In this document: positions 8,325 to 16,103 of the stretch, piece by piece
Numbering within the stretch: position 1 is the stretch's first letter
How the letters are laid out: each line of letters starts with the position of its first letter
From: CAZTDU01 sp964617355
GTDB lineage: Bacteria > Pseudomonadota > Gammaproteobacteria > Burkholderiales > SG8-39
Reading direction: 5' to 3'
DNA length: 64,000 nucleotides
Assembly: GCA_964617355.1 (NCBI GenBank)
Contig: CAZTXP010000119.1
Location: forward strand, 1-64,000
The notes under the pieces: generated by a model
What the model was told of the DNA's origin: nothing
What the model saw: the letters and a program-made list of their open reading frames with translations, nothing else
Databases searched by the model: none
Position numbers and translations under genes: made by a program

Positions 8325-9122
8325 GTGCTGGAGGTTTCCCGGCTCACCAAGCGCTTCGGCGGGTTCACGGCGGTCTCGGAGGTCTCGTTCTCCCTCGCGG
8401 AGGGCGAGATCCTCGGGCTGATCGGGCCGAACGGCTCGGGCAAGAGCACCACGTTCAACCTGGTCGCGGGGCTGTATGCGCCCACGAGCGGGTCGGTGCG
8501 CCTCGCCGGCGCCGAGATCGGCGGGCTCGCGCCGGCGGCGGTCTGCCGGCGCGGCATCGCGCGCACGTTCCAGATCCCGCGACCGTTCCGCAAGCTCTCG
8601 CTGGTCGAGAACGTCGCGCTCGCGGCCTACTACGGCCGCGCCGAGACGCCGACGCGCGAGGCGGCGTGGGCGGCGGCGAAGGACGCGCTGTCGCTCGTGC
8701 AGTTGCCGGTCTCCGAATCCGCGCGCGTCGACGGCCTTGGCGCCGCGGGGTTGAAGAAGCTCGAGCTCGCGCGCGCGCTTGCGACGCAGCCGAAGATCCT
8801 GCTCGCCGACGAGTCGCTCGGCGGGCTGGACGAGTCCGAGATGGACCAGGCCGCCGACATGCTCGCGAGCATTCGCGAGAAGCGCGGCGTCACCATCATC
8901 TGGGTCGAGCACATCATGGGCGTGCTGATGCGCGTGGTGGACCGGTGCCTCGTGCTCGACCACGGCGAGGTGATCGCCGAGGGCAAGCCCGCCGAGGTGG
9001 CGCACGACCCGAAGGTGATCGAGGTCTACCTCGGCACCGACGCGGCCGAGGTGCAGCAGCAGGTGGCGAGCAAGGCAGCAGGGGGTGCTCCGCAGCCCCC
9101 CGCACCCCCCGGGGGCGCCTGA
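8325..9122 (+). CDS. livG: HAAT-type ABC transporter ATP-binding protein (LivG)
   Basis: 265 residues from GTG 8325. Walker A is GPNGSGKST. The signature is degenerate: the usual LSGGQ is replaced by DGLGAAGLKKLELARAL. Walker B is ILLADESLGGLD. The switch His lies in WVEHIMG. LivG-type ATPases pair with LivF on the cytoplasmic face of LivH/LivM. The last 16 residues (GGAPQPPAPPGG-rich) go beyond the normal family end and are encoded by a GC hairpin. The TGA overlaps the livF ATG (TGATG). Confidence 0.9.
   Translation: MLEVSRLTKRFGGFTAVSEVSFSLAEGEILGLIGPNGSGKSTTFNLVAGLYAPTSGSVRLAGAEIGGLAPAAVCRRGIARTFQIPRPFRKLSLVENVALAAYYGRAETPTREAAWAAAKDALSLVQLPVSESARVDGLGAAGLKKLELARALATQPKILLADESLGGLDESEMDQAADMLASIREKRGVTIIWVEHIMGVLMRVVDRCLVLDHGEVIAEGKPAEVAHDPKVIEVYLGTDAAEVQQQVASKAAGGAPQPPAPPGGA
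9081..9109. promoter_or_regulatory. GC-rich hairpin at the livG/livF junction
   Basis: GGGGGTGC (9081-9088) and GCACCCCC (9102-9109) form a perfect 8-bp stem with a 13-base loop. It lies in the codons for the Gly/Pro/Ala tail of LivG, just before the livF start. It could tune translation or mRNA stability inside the operon; it has no T tract. Confidence 0.45.
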
Positions 9123-9826
9123 TGCTGTCCCTCGCCAACGTCTCGGCCGGCTACGGCAGCTTCCAGGCCCTGTTCGACGTCTCGCTCGAGGTGAAGGCCG
9201 GCGAGTCGGTGGCGGTGATCGGCCCCAACGGCGCCGGCAAGACGACGCTCCTGCGCGCGATCTCGAAGCTGATCCCGCTCAACGGCGGCCAGGTGTCGAT
9301 GGAGGGCCGCTCGCTCGCCGAGGTGGCGCCGCACGAGGTGATCGCGCTCGGCATCTCGCAGGTGCCCGAGCATCGGCGCCTCTTCCCGCGCCTGACGGTG
9401 GAGGAGAACCTGAAGATGGGCGCCTACCTGCCGTCGGCGCGCGCTAGGTTCGACCAGCGCCTCGCGATGGTCTACGAGCTCTTCCCGCGCATGAAGGAAC
9501 GGCGCGCGCAGCCCGCCGGCACCATGTCCGGCGGCGAGCAGCAGATGTGCGCCATTGGTCGCGCGCTGATGAGCGGTCCGAAGCTGCTGCTGCTGGACGA
9601 GCCCTCTGCGGGCCTCGCGCCGGTGATCGTGCAGTCGATCTTCGAGCTGGTGAGGAAGATCTCCTCGGAGGGCTACACGGTGCTGATCGTCGAGCAGAAC
9701 ATCCGGCAGGTGCTGAAGGTGGTGGACCGCGCGTACCTGCTGGAGACCGGGCGCATCAAGTCGAGCGGTTCGTCGAAGGAGCTGCTGGCCTCCGACGAGA
9801 TCCGCAAGGCCTACCTGGGGATTTGA
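9122..9826 (+). CDS. livF: HAAT-type ABC transporter ATP-binding protein (LivF)
   Basis: 234 residues, the normal LivF length. Walker A is GPNGAGKTT, the signature is MSGGEQQM, Walker B is LLLLDEPSAGLAP, and the switch is IVEQNIRQ. The insertion ISQVPEHRRLFPRLTVEENL (Q-loop region) is typical of LivF. It is the second ATPase of the importer. ATG 9122 overlaps the livG stop and the stop is 2 bases before livH, so the operon is tightly coupled. Confidence 0.93.
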   Translation: MLSLANVSAGYGSFQALFDVSLEVKAGESVAVIGPNGAGKTTLLRAISKLIPLNGGQVSMEGRSLAEVAPHEVIALGISQVPEHRRLFPRLTVEENLKMGAYLPSARARFDQRLAMVYELFPRMKERRAQPAGTMSGGEQQMCAIGRALMSGPKLLLLDEPSAGLAPVIVQSIFELVRKISSEGYTVLIVEQNIRQVLKVVDRAYLLETGRIKSSGSSKELLASDEIRKAYLGI

Positions 9827-9828
9827 AC

Positions 9829-10695
9829 ATGGAAGTGTTCGACATCTTCCTCCTCGAAGCCGTGCTGAACGGCATCCTGCTCGGCGGCCTGCTCGCGCTG
9901 CTGTCGCTCGGCCTGAACCTCGTGTTCGGCGTCATCGACGTGGTCTGGATCTGCTACGCCGAGATGATCATGATCGGCATGTACGCGGTCTGGGTGCTGC
10001 ACGTGCAGTACCAGTGGCCGCTGCTCGCCGCGATGGCCTGCGGCGTCGCGCTGGTCGCGCTGCTCGGTGCGCTGCTGCACCGCTTCATCATCCGGCCGGT
10101 GCTGTCGGCCGAACCGATCAACCAGCTCCTTGTCACGGGCGGCGTGCTGTTCTTCCTGCAGGCTGCGGCGACGCTCGCCTTCGGCATCGAGTTCCGCAAC
10201 CTTGGCGTGAAGCTCGCGCCGGTGGCGCTGGGCGAGATGTCGTTCTCGATGCCGCGCATCATCGCCTTCGTGGTGGCGGTGGCCGGCGTCGCGGCGACGT
10301 GGCTGTTCCTGTCGCGCACCTACATCGGCACCGCGATCCGCGCGATCAGCCAGGACCGCGAGATCATGCCGCTGATGGGCGTGAACCCGGACCGGGTGTT
10401 CACCGTGACCTCGGCGCTCGGCGGCGGGCTCGCGGGGCTGGGCGCCTGCCTGCTGGTGCTGCAGTACGACATCCACCCGGCGATCGGCCTGTCCTTCGGC
10501 CCGATCACCTTCCTGATCTGCGTGCTCGGCGGCCTCGGCAACATGCTGGGCGGGCTGGTGGCGGCGTTCATCTTCGCGCAGTTCATCTCGGTCGGCGGCT
10601 TCTTCTTCGCCATCGAGTGGGGCTACGTGATCGCGTTCGTGTTCTTCATCGCGGTGATGTTCTGGCGCCCGCAGGGCATCCTCGGGGGCAAGTGA
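9829..10695 (+). CDS. livH: HAAT-type ABC permease (LivH)
   Basis: 288 residues with about eight hydrophobic helices. The LivH signature LLSLGLNLVFGVIDVVWICYAE lies near the N-terminus. The cytoplasmic coupling region carries AIRAISQDREIMPLMGVNPD. The C-terminus is RPQGILGGK, as is usual for LivH. It forms the membrane channel with LivM. Confidence 0.94.
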   Translation: MEVFDIFLLEAVLNGILLGGLLALLSLGLNLVFGVIDVVWICYAEMIMIGMYAVWVLHVQYQWPLLAAMACGVALVALLGALLHRFIIRPVLSAEPINQLLVTGGVLFFLQAAATLAFGIEFRNLGVKLAPVALGEMSFSMPRIIAFVVAVAGVAATWLFLSRTYIGTAIRAISQDREIMPLMGVNPDRVFTVTSALGGGLAGLGACLLVLQYDIHPAIGLSFGPITFLICVLGGLGNMLGGLVAAFIFAQFISVGGFFFAIEWGYVIAFVFFIAVMFWRPQGILGGK

Positions 10696-10696
10696 G

Positions 10697-11671
10697 ATGA
10701 AGGCGCTGCCGTGGGTGCTGCTCGCCCTGCTCGCGGCCTTCCCGCTCGCGGGGCCGGGCAACTACCCGATGCACCTCGTGATCATGTGCCTCTTGTGGGG
10801 CTACGTGTACACGAGCTGGTCGATCATGGGGCGCCTGGGCATGGTGAGCTTCGGCCACGGCGCCTTCCTCGGCATCGGCGCGTACTCGGTGGTGATGCTG
10901 TGGAACCACTTCGGCGTGTCGCCGTGGATCGGGGCGCTGGCGGGCATCGTCACCTCGGCGGTGGTGGCGGTGGTGATCGGCCTGCCGTGCTTCCGCTTCA
11001 AGATCGTCGGCCACTACTTCGCGCTGGTGACGCTGGCGCTGTCGGAGGTCACGCGCCTGGTGATCGTCGCGCTGCGCGACCAGACCGGCGGGTCGCTGGG
11101 CGCGACGCCGAAGTCGGCGCTGACCGAGGGCACCACCGTCGCGATCGGCGCGATGCAGTTCCAGTCGAAGGTGGTGTGGTTCTACGCCATCCTCGCCGCG
11201 TGGCTGTTCGCGCTCTGGGTCTGGCGGCGGGTGGACCGCGGCATGAACCGCCTCGCGCTCGAGGCGATCAGCCAGGAGGAGGACGCCGCGGCGTCGATCG
11301 GCATCCACGTGACCCGCGCGAAGCTCTCGGTGACGCTGGTCTCGGCGGTGATGACGTCCCTGGGCGGCGTGCTCTACGCGCAGTACCAGCTCTACATCAA
11401 CCCGGAGACCGTGTCCGGCATCGGCATCAGCCTGCAGATGGTGTTCGGCGTGATCGCCGGCGGCATGTACGTAATGCTCGGGCCGACGGTCGGCGCGGTG
11501 TTCACGCTGCTCCTGCAGGAGGGGCTGCGGCTCGCGCTCGGCGAGCACTTCAAGTCCTTCCCGGCGCTCGACCTCGCGATCTACGGCCTGATGCTGGTGC
11601 TCTTCATCATCTACATGCCCAAGGGCATCCTCGGCGCCGCCCTTGAACGCTGGAGTCGGAAGCCCGGCTAG
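10697..11671 (+). CDS. livM: HAAT-type ABC permease (LivM)
   Basis: 324 residues. The polytopic membrane protein carries the LivM signature SWSIMGRLGMVSFGHGAFLGIGAY and the coupling segment LEAISQEEDAAASIGIHVTRAKL. It ends YMPKGILGAA, matching the family. It is the last gene of the transporter operon and its TAG overlaps the stop of the convergent PilZ gene by 4 bases. No hairpin terminator is obvious at the junction. Confidence 0.94.
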   Translation: MKALPWVLLALLAAFPLAGPGNYPMHLVIMCLLWGYVYTSWSIMGRLGMVSFGHGAFLGIGAYSVVMLWNHFGVSPWIGALAGIVTSAVVAVVIGLPCFRFKIVGHYFALVTLALSEVTRLVIVALRDQTGGSLGATPKSALTEGTTVAIGAMQFQSKVVWFYAILAAWLFALWVWRRVDRGMNRLALEAISQEEDAAASIGIHVTRAKLSVTLVSAVMTSLGGVLYAQYQLYINPETVSGIGISLQMVFGVIAGGMYVMLGPTVGAVFTLLLQEGLRLALGEHFKSFPALDLAIYGLMLVLFIIYMPKGILGAALERWSRKPG

Positions 11672-12750
11672 CCTTGCGCGAGGATCAGCGGCCCGACCTT
11701 GTGGGTCTCGCCCAGGATCACGCCGGCGAACTCCTCGAGCGCCGCCTCGGTGATCGCGTCCGGGTACAGCATGTACTCGGAGGCGCCCCAGCGCTCGACG
11801 TCGCGCAGCCGCAGCTTGATGCGGCCGGTCTCGAAGTCGCCCTCGAAGACCAGCAGCGCGGAGACGTCGCAGTCGATGGTGAAGGTGGTGTGCTTCACCG
11901 AGCCTCGCTCGTTCCGGGTCTCGGCCGCGTGGTAGCGGATGCGGTGGTCGTCGAGCGCGCGCTGCACGCGCTCGGTGGCCGGGCTCTCGCGCTGCACCTT
12001 GATCTTGCGGTCCGCGGACAGCAGGATGTTGAAGCTCACCTGCTCCCACACCTTCTTGTCCTTGTTGATCTCGCGCGTGCGGAAGTCGGCGCGACCGCTC
12101 TTCCAGGTGAGCCCGGTGAACTCCGGCAGGCCGACGATGGCGTAGCCCTTGGGGTACGGCGGGCGCACCACGTCGAGCTGCTCGGCGAGCGCCTTCAGGT
12201 ATTCGTAGGCACGGAACAGGGCCGAGGTGATCTTCTCGTTGATCTCCTCCTGCGGGTCGACCTTCGCCGGCTCGGCGAGCTTGGCCTGCGCCATTTCCTT
12301 CAGGCGCGCTAGGCGGCTGGTCGGCGCCGGGCCCGCCGGCGCCGCGGCGGCGTGGACGGCGTCGGCGGCCACGCGCAGCAGGTCTTCCAGCGCGTCGAGG
12401 CCGTCGTCGGGCGCGCGCAGGAAGCGCAGGCCGTGGCGGTAGCCGTTCTTCTGCTTGGTCTCCACGCACGAGACGACCTCGGCGCGGACCTTCAGCATGC
12501 GCGCCGACGCGGCGCCGTCGCGCGGCGGCTGCGCGAGCAGCAGCGTCACGGTGGCGCCGGCGATGTCGCCGTGCTCGGTGACGATGGCGGCGCCGCCGGT
12601 GGAAAGGTCCACGGTCTGGGTGTGCAGCGTCGGCTTGCCGTGCGGCTTCTCGAAGACCACGGCGGTCTTCCAGCGCACGGGGAAGCGCTTGTTCTTGCGG
12701 CGGTGTTCGTTGGCTTGCATGGTACGGATGGCGTTCGAAGGACCGAGCAT
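11668..12750 (-). CDS. PilZ-domain protein with an unknown C-terminal domain
   Basis: 360 residues. The N-terminal third (to about 130) looks like a PilZ domain, the c-di-GMP-binding fold: RRKNKRFPVRWKTAVVFE carries the RxxxR-type motif and VDLSTGGAAIVTE the D-x-S-x-x-G motif. An Ala/Pro linker (about 135-155) leads to a 200-residue C-terminal domain that I do not recognise. It is likely a cytoplasmic c-di-GMP effector; a five-PAS GGDEF-EAL enzyme lies 4 kb away. The start may be ATG 12748-12750 or the internal ATG 12718-12720; neither has a strong ribosome site. Confidence 0.78.
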   Translation of the reverse strand: MLGPSNAIRTMQANEHRRKNKRFPVRWKTAVVFEKPHGKPTLHTQTVDLSTGGAAIVTEHGDIAGATVTLLLAQPPRDGAASARMLKVRAEVVSCVETKQKNGYRHGLRFLRAPDDGLDALEDLLRVAADAVHAAAAPAGPAPTSRLARLKEMAQAKLAEPAKVDPQEEINEKITSALFRAYEYLKALAEQLDVVRPPYPKGYAIVGLPEFTGLTWKSGRADFRTREINKDKKVWEQVSFNILLSADRKIKVQRESPATERVQRALDDHRIRYHAAETRNERGSVKHTTFTIDCDVSALLVFEGDFETGRIKLRLRDVERWGASEYMLYPDAITEAALEEFAGVILGETHKVGPLILAQG

Positions 12751-12827
12751 CGTATCCGAGAGCGGCCCCGGCGAGGGGCCCGGGGTCGGTAAACTTGCGT
12801 TCGCGTTTCGAACCGGAACCCCCAGTC

Positions 12828-14105
12828 ATGGCACAGGATCTCTTCACGCGCTCGCTCTGGCACGCGACCGCCGTCGCGCCGCCGCCGACCGCGCCTCTCG
12901 AGGGCGAGGCGAAGGCCGATGTCGCGATCGTCGGCGCGGGCTACTCGGGCCTCGCGTGCGCGCTCGCGCTCGCCGAGGCGGGCGTCTCGGTCGCGGTGCT
13001 CGAGGCGAAGGAGATCGGCCATGGCGCCTCGGGGCGCAACAACGGCCAGGTCATCCCGACGCTGTCGCGCATGGAGCCCGAGGACTTCGCGCGCCAGGCC
13101 TCGGAGCGCTTCCTGCAACTGGTCTGCGACAGTGCCTCGTTTACCTTCGACCTCATCCGGCGCCATCGCATGGACTGCGAGGCGGTGCAGAACGGCTGGA
13201 TCCAGCCTGCGCACACGCCGGGCCGGGTGAAGCTCGCCGAACGCCGCGCGGCCGCCTGGGCGAAGCGCGGCGCGCCGGTCGAGGTGGTCGACCGCGCTGG
13301 CGCCGAACGCATCACCGGCTCGCGCTTCTGGCACGGCGGCTGGCTGAACCGAAGCGGCGGCAAGCTCAATGCGCTCGGCTATGCGCGCGAGCTCGGCCGC
13401 GCCGCGATCGGTGCCGGCGCGCGCGTGTTCACGCAGTCGCCGGCGACCAGGATCGAGAAGCGGGAAGGGCGCTGGCGCGTCGAGACCCCGCGCGGCGCCG
13501 TGGTGGCCGAGCGCGTGTTCCTCGCGACGCACGCCTACAGCGACGGGCTGTGGCCGGGCCTGGCGAAGACGGTGTTCCCGGTGCGCAGCTACCAGATGGC
13601 GACGGCGCCGCAGCCGGAGGCGGTGCGCAAGGCCGTGCTGCCGCAGGACTTCGCCTGTTCCGACTCGCAGGGCGACCTGCATTTCTTCCGCTGGGACGCG
13701 AACGGGCGCCTCGTCACGGGCGGCGGCCTCGCGATCCCGTGGGGCTACGACTCGCGCATGCGCCGGCGCATCGGCGAGCGCGTGGCGAAGGTCTTCCCGC
13801 AACTGGGCTTCCCGGCCTTCGACTACCTGTGGCACGGCTACGTCGGCATCACGCTCGACAAGCGCCCGCACCTGCACGAGCTCGCGCCGGGGCTGCTGGC
13901 GTGGGTGGGCTGCAACGGGCGCGGCGTGGCGCTCGCCACCAGCCTCGGGTTCGAGTTCGCCCGGGCGCTGCGTGGCACGCCGGTCGCCGAGCTCGGCCTG
14001 CCGTTCACGCCGCTCGCGCCGGTGTTCGGCCACGGCATCGGCCGGCGCATCGCCACGCTCTGGCTGCTGGGCCATCGTCGGCGCGACCGGATCGAGGTTT
14101 CCTAG
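12828..14105 (+). CDS. FAD-dependent amine/amino-acid oxidoreductase (DAO family)
   Basis: 425 residues. The dinucleotide-binding motif AIVGAGYSGLACALALAEAG is followed by an E (VLEAKEIGHGASGRNNGQV), the standard DAO-fold FAD site with the GASGRN-GQ loop seen in gamma-glutamylputrescine oxidase (PuuB/OrdL) relatives. The C-terminal part has WHGYVGITLDKRPHLHELAPG and NGRGVALATSLG. It probably oxidises an amine or D-amino acid to an imine; the substrate is not determined. It is monocistronic, divergent from the PilZ gene with a gap of 77 bases. Confidence 0.86.
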   Translation: MAQDLFTRSLWHATAVAPPPTAPLEGEAKADVAIVGAGYSGLACALALAEAGVSVAVLEAKEIGHGASGRNNGQVIPTLSRMEPEDFARQASERFLQLVCDSASFTFDLIRRHRMDCEAVQNGWIQPAHTPGRVKLAERRAAAWAKRGAPVEVVDRAGAERITGSRFWHGGWLNRSGGKLNALGYARELGRAAIGAGARVFTQSPATRIEKREGRWRVETPRGAVVAERVFLATHAYSDGLWPGLAKTVFPVRSYQMATAPQPEAVRKAVLPQDFACSDSQGDLHFFRWDANGRLVTGGGLAIPWGYDSRMRRRIGERVAKVFPQLGFPAFDYLWHGYVGITLDKRPHLHELAPGLLAWVGCNGRGVALATSLGFEFARALRGTPVAELGLPFTPLAPVFGHGIGRRIATLWLLGHRRRDRIEVS

Positions 14106-14139
14106 ACGCGGCGCAAGGTCTTTGCCCGGGCGCGCCGCC

Positions 14140-14145
14140 TATAAT
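14140..14145 (+). promoter_or_regulatory. Consensus -10 box close to the DUF3301 start
   Basis: A perfect TATAAT lies only 10 bases before ATG 14156, which would put the transcript start within a few bases of the codon (near-leaderless). The -35 region (TCTTTG area, 14119-14124) is poor, so this is tentative. Confidence 0.35.
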
Positions 14146-14155
14146 CCGGCGCGCC

Positions 14156-14464
14156 ATGTGGGAAGCCGCCGCCATCCTCGCCATCGGGTTCGCCGCGCTC
14201 GCGTGGTTCGACGGCATGCGCGCGCGCGAGCGGGCGCTCGATGCGGGCCGCCACGCCTGCGAGCGCTACGACCTGCAGTTCCTCGACGACACGGTAGCCT
14301 TGGCGCGCCTGCGCCTCGCGCGCGACGAGGAGGGGCGCCTGCGCGTGCATCGCACCTATACCTTCGAGTTCTCGGACACCGGCAACAACCGCCGGCAGGG
14401 CGCGGTGGTGACGCTCGGCCCGGACCTGCTCGACCTCCACTTCGAGCCGTACCGACTGCAATGA
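14156..14464 (+). CDS. DUF3301 small membrane-anchored protein
   Basis: 102 residues. One N-terminal hydrophobic helix (EAAAILAIGFAALAWF) is followed by a soluble part with ACERYDLQFLDDTVAL and RTYTFEFSDTGNNRRQG, the conserved core of the proteobacterial DUF3301 family. Function is unknown. The stop overlaps the ferredoxin reductase start by 4 bases (ATGA), so the next two genes are probably co-transcribed with it. Confidence 0.85.
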   Translation: MWEAAAILAIGFAALAWFDGMRARERALDAGRHACERYDLQFLDDTVALARLRLARDEEGRLRVHRTYTFEFSDTGNNRRQGAVVTLGPDLLDLHFEPYRLQ

Positions 14465-15216
14465 GCGCTTGGGTCGAAGGAAGGGTGATCGAGAACCGGC
14501 ACTGGACGCCGCACCTCTTCTCGCTGCGCGTCGAGGCGCCGCGGCTCGCGTTCGAGGCGGGGCAGTTCGTGCGCATCGGCCTCGACATCGGCGCCGAGCG
14601 CGTCGCGCGCCCGTTCTCGTTCGTCAATGCGCCGGACGACCCGGTGCAGGAGTACTACGGCATCGTCGTGCCCGAGGGGCTGCTCTCGCCGCGCCTTGCC
14701 GAACTGCGCCCGGGCGACACGCTGTGGGTCGCGGACAACCCCTCGGGGTTCCTCGTGCTCTCGGAGGTGCCGGACGCCGAGGTGCTGTGGCTGGTCGCCA
14801 CCGGCACGGGCCTCGCGCCCTTCCTGTCGATCCTGCGCAGCGAGGCTGCATGGCAACGCTTTTCGCGCGTGGTGCTCGTGCACGCCGCGCGCCATGCGAA
14901 CGAACTGGTCTACGGCGAGATGCTCGAGCGCATCGCGGCCGAGCGCGGATCGCGCTTCGCGCGCGTCTCGATGCTGAGCCGGGAGGCGCAGGCCGGCGCG
15001 CTCGTGGGGGTGCTGGAGGGCCGCATCCCGGCGGCGATCGCCGACGGACGGCTGGAAGCCTCCGCGGGCGCCCCGATCGAGGCCGGGCGCGCGCAGGTGC
15101 TCCTCTGCGGCAACCCGGACATGGTGCGCGACACGATCGCCGTGCTCGCCGCGCGCGGCCTGAAGAAGCACCGGCGGCGTTCGCCCGGCCAGATCACGAC
15201 GGAGGCCTTCTGGTGA
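14461..15216 (+). CDS. fpr: Ferredoxin/flavodoxin-NADP(+) reductase
   Basis: 251 residues. The FAD-binding beta-barrel carries RPFSFVNAPDD (the R-x-Y/F-S motif) and the NADP domain carries ATGTGLAPFLSILR and LLCGNPDMVRDT. The C-terminus TTEAFW keeps the aromatic end that stacks on FAD in bacterial Fpr. The enzyme moves electrons between NADPH and ferredoxin or flavodoxin in the cytoplasm, often for oxidative-stress defence or Fe-S supply. It overlaps its neighbours on both sides. Confidence 0.93.
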   Translation: MSAWVEGRVIENRHWTPHLFSLRVEAPRLAFEAGQFVRIGLDIGAERVARPFSFVNAPDDPVQEYYGIVVPEGLLSPRLAELRPGDTLWVADNPSGFLVLSEVPDAEVLWLVATGTGLAPFLSILRSEAAWQRFSRVVLVHAARHANELVYGEMLERIAAERGSRFARVSMLSREAQAGALVGVLEGRIPAAIADGRLEASAGAPIEAGRAQVLLCGNPDMVRDTIAVLAARGLKKHRRRSPGQITTEAFW

Positions 15217-16058
15217 TCCTTCGACGCGTCTTCCTCGCCGTGCTGCTCGCGCTGCTGGCCGGCTGCAGCGCGATCCAGCTGGGCTATCGCAACGCCGACA
15301 CCTTCGCGCGCTGGCAGGCGAACTCGTACTTCGACTTCGAGGGCGCGGCCGCCGAGGAGCTCGACCGGCGCATCGCCGCATTCTTCGCGTGGCACCGCGC
15401 GAAGGCGCTGCCGCAGTACGCGCGCCTCGCCGACGAGGCCGCGACGCGCGGCGCGCGTCCGCTGTCGCGGGAGGACCTCGTTTGGGGGTACGATGCCATC
15501 AGGGGGCAGGTACGCGAAGGCCTGAGGGCCGCCGCCACGGAAGCCGCGCCGCTGCTTGACCGCCTGACGGCCGAGCAACTCGCGCACCTGGAGCGTCGGC
15601 TCGCGGAAGAGAACCGCAAGTTCGCCAAGGACAATCTCGCCGGCTCCCCGGAGGACCGCCGCAAGCGGCGGCTGAAGCGCAACATCGAGCGGCTGGAGGA
15701 CTGGGTGGGCACGCTGTCGGACGCGCAGGTCGAGCGGGTGAGGCAGTACAACGACCGCGCGCCGTCGACCGAATCGCTGCGCGACCGCGACCGCAAGCGC
15801 CGCCAGGGCGAGTTCGTCGCCATGCTGCGCGCGCGAGAGGCGACGCGCCGCTTGCCCGAGTGGGCCGCCGAGTGGGACGCCGGCCGCGAGGCCGCCTATG
15901 CCGAGGCCGCGAAGGCGCAGATCGCGCTGTATCTCGACATGCTGCTGGACATAGACAAGTCGCTCAGCCCGGCGCAGCGCGAGCACTTCGTGCGTCACCT
16001 GAAGGGCTACGCGGAAGACTTCGCCGCGCTCGCGCGCGACGGCGGGCCCGCCAAGTGA
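15213..16058 (+). CDS. DUF6279-like outer-membrane lipoprotein
   Basis: 281 residues from GTG 15213-15215, which overlaps the fpr stop (GTGA). The signal sequence ends in the lipobox LLAGC, so Cys is the likely lipidated residue. The mature part is highly charged and helical, with QLGYRNADTFARWQANSYFDF near its start and DRDRKRRQGEF in the middle. This resembles the DUF6279 lipoproteins of gamma- and betaproteobacteria, whose role is unknown. No enzyme motif was seen. Confidence 0.8.
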   Translation: MILRRVFLAVLLALLAGCSAIQLGYRNADTFARWQANSYFDFEGAAAEELDRRIAAFFAWHRAKALPQYARLADEAATRGARPLSREDLVWGYDAIRGQVREGLRAAATEAAPLLDRLTAEQLAHLERRLAEENRKFAKDNLAGSPEDRRKRRLKRNIERLEDWVGTLSDAQVERVRQYNDRAPSTESLRDRDRKRRQGEFVAMLRAREATRRLPEWAAEWDAGREAAYAEAAKAQIALYLDMLLDIDKSLSPAQREHFVRHLKGYAEDFAALARDGGPAK

Positions 16059-16103
16059 CGCGCTCCCCGGGGTTCGCGCCGTGACCCACGCGCCCGAGGC
16101 CGC

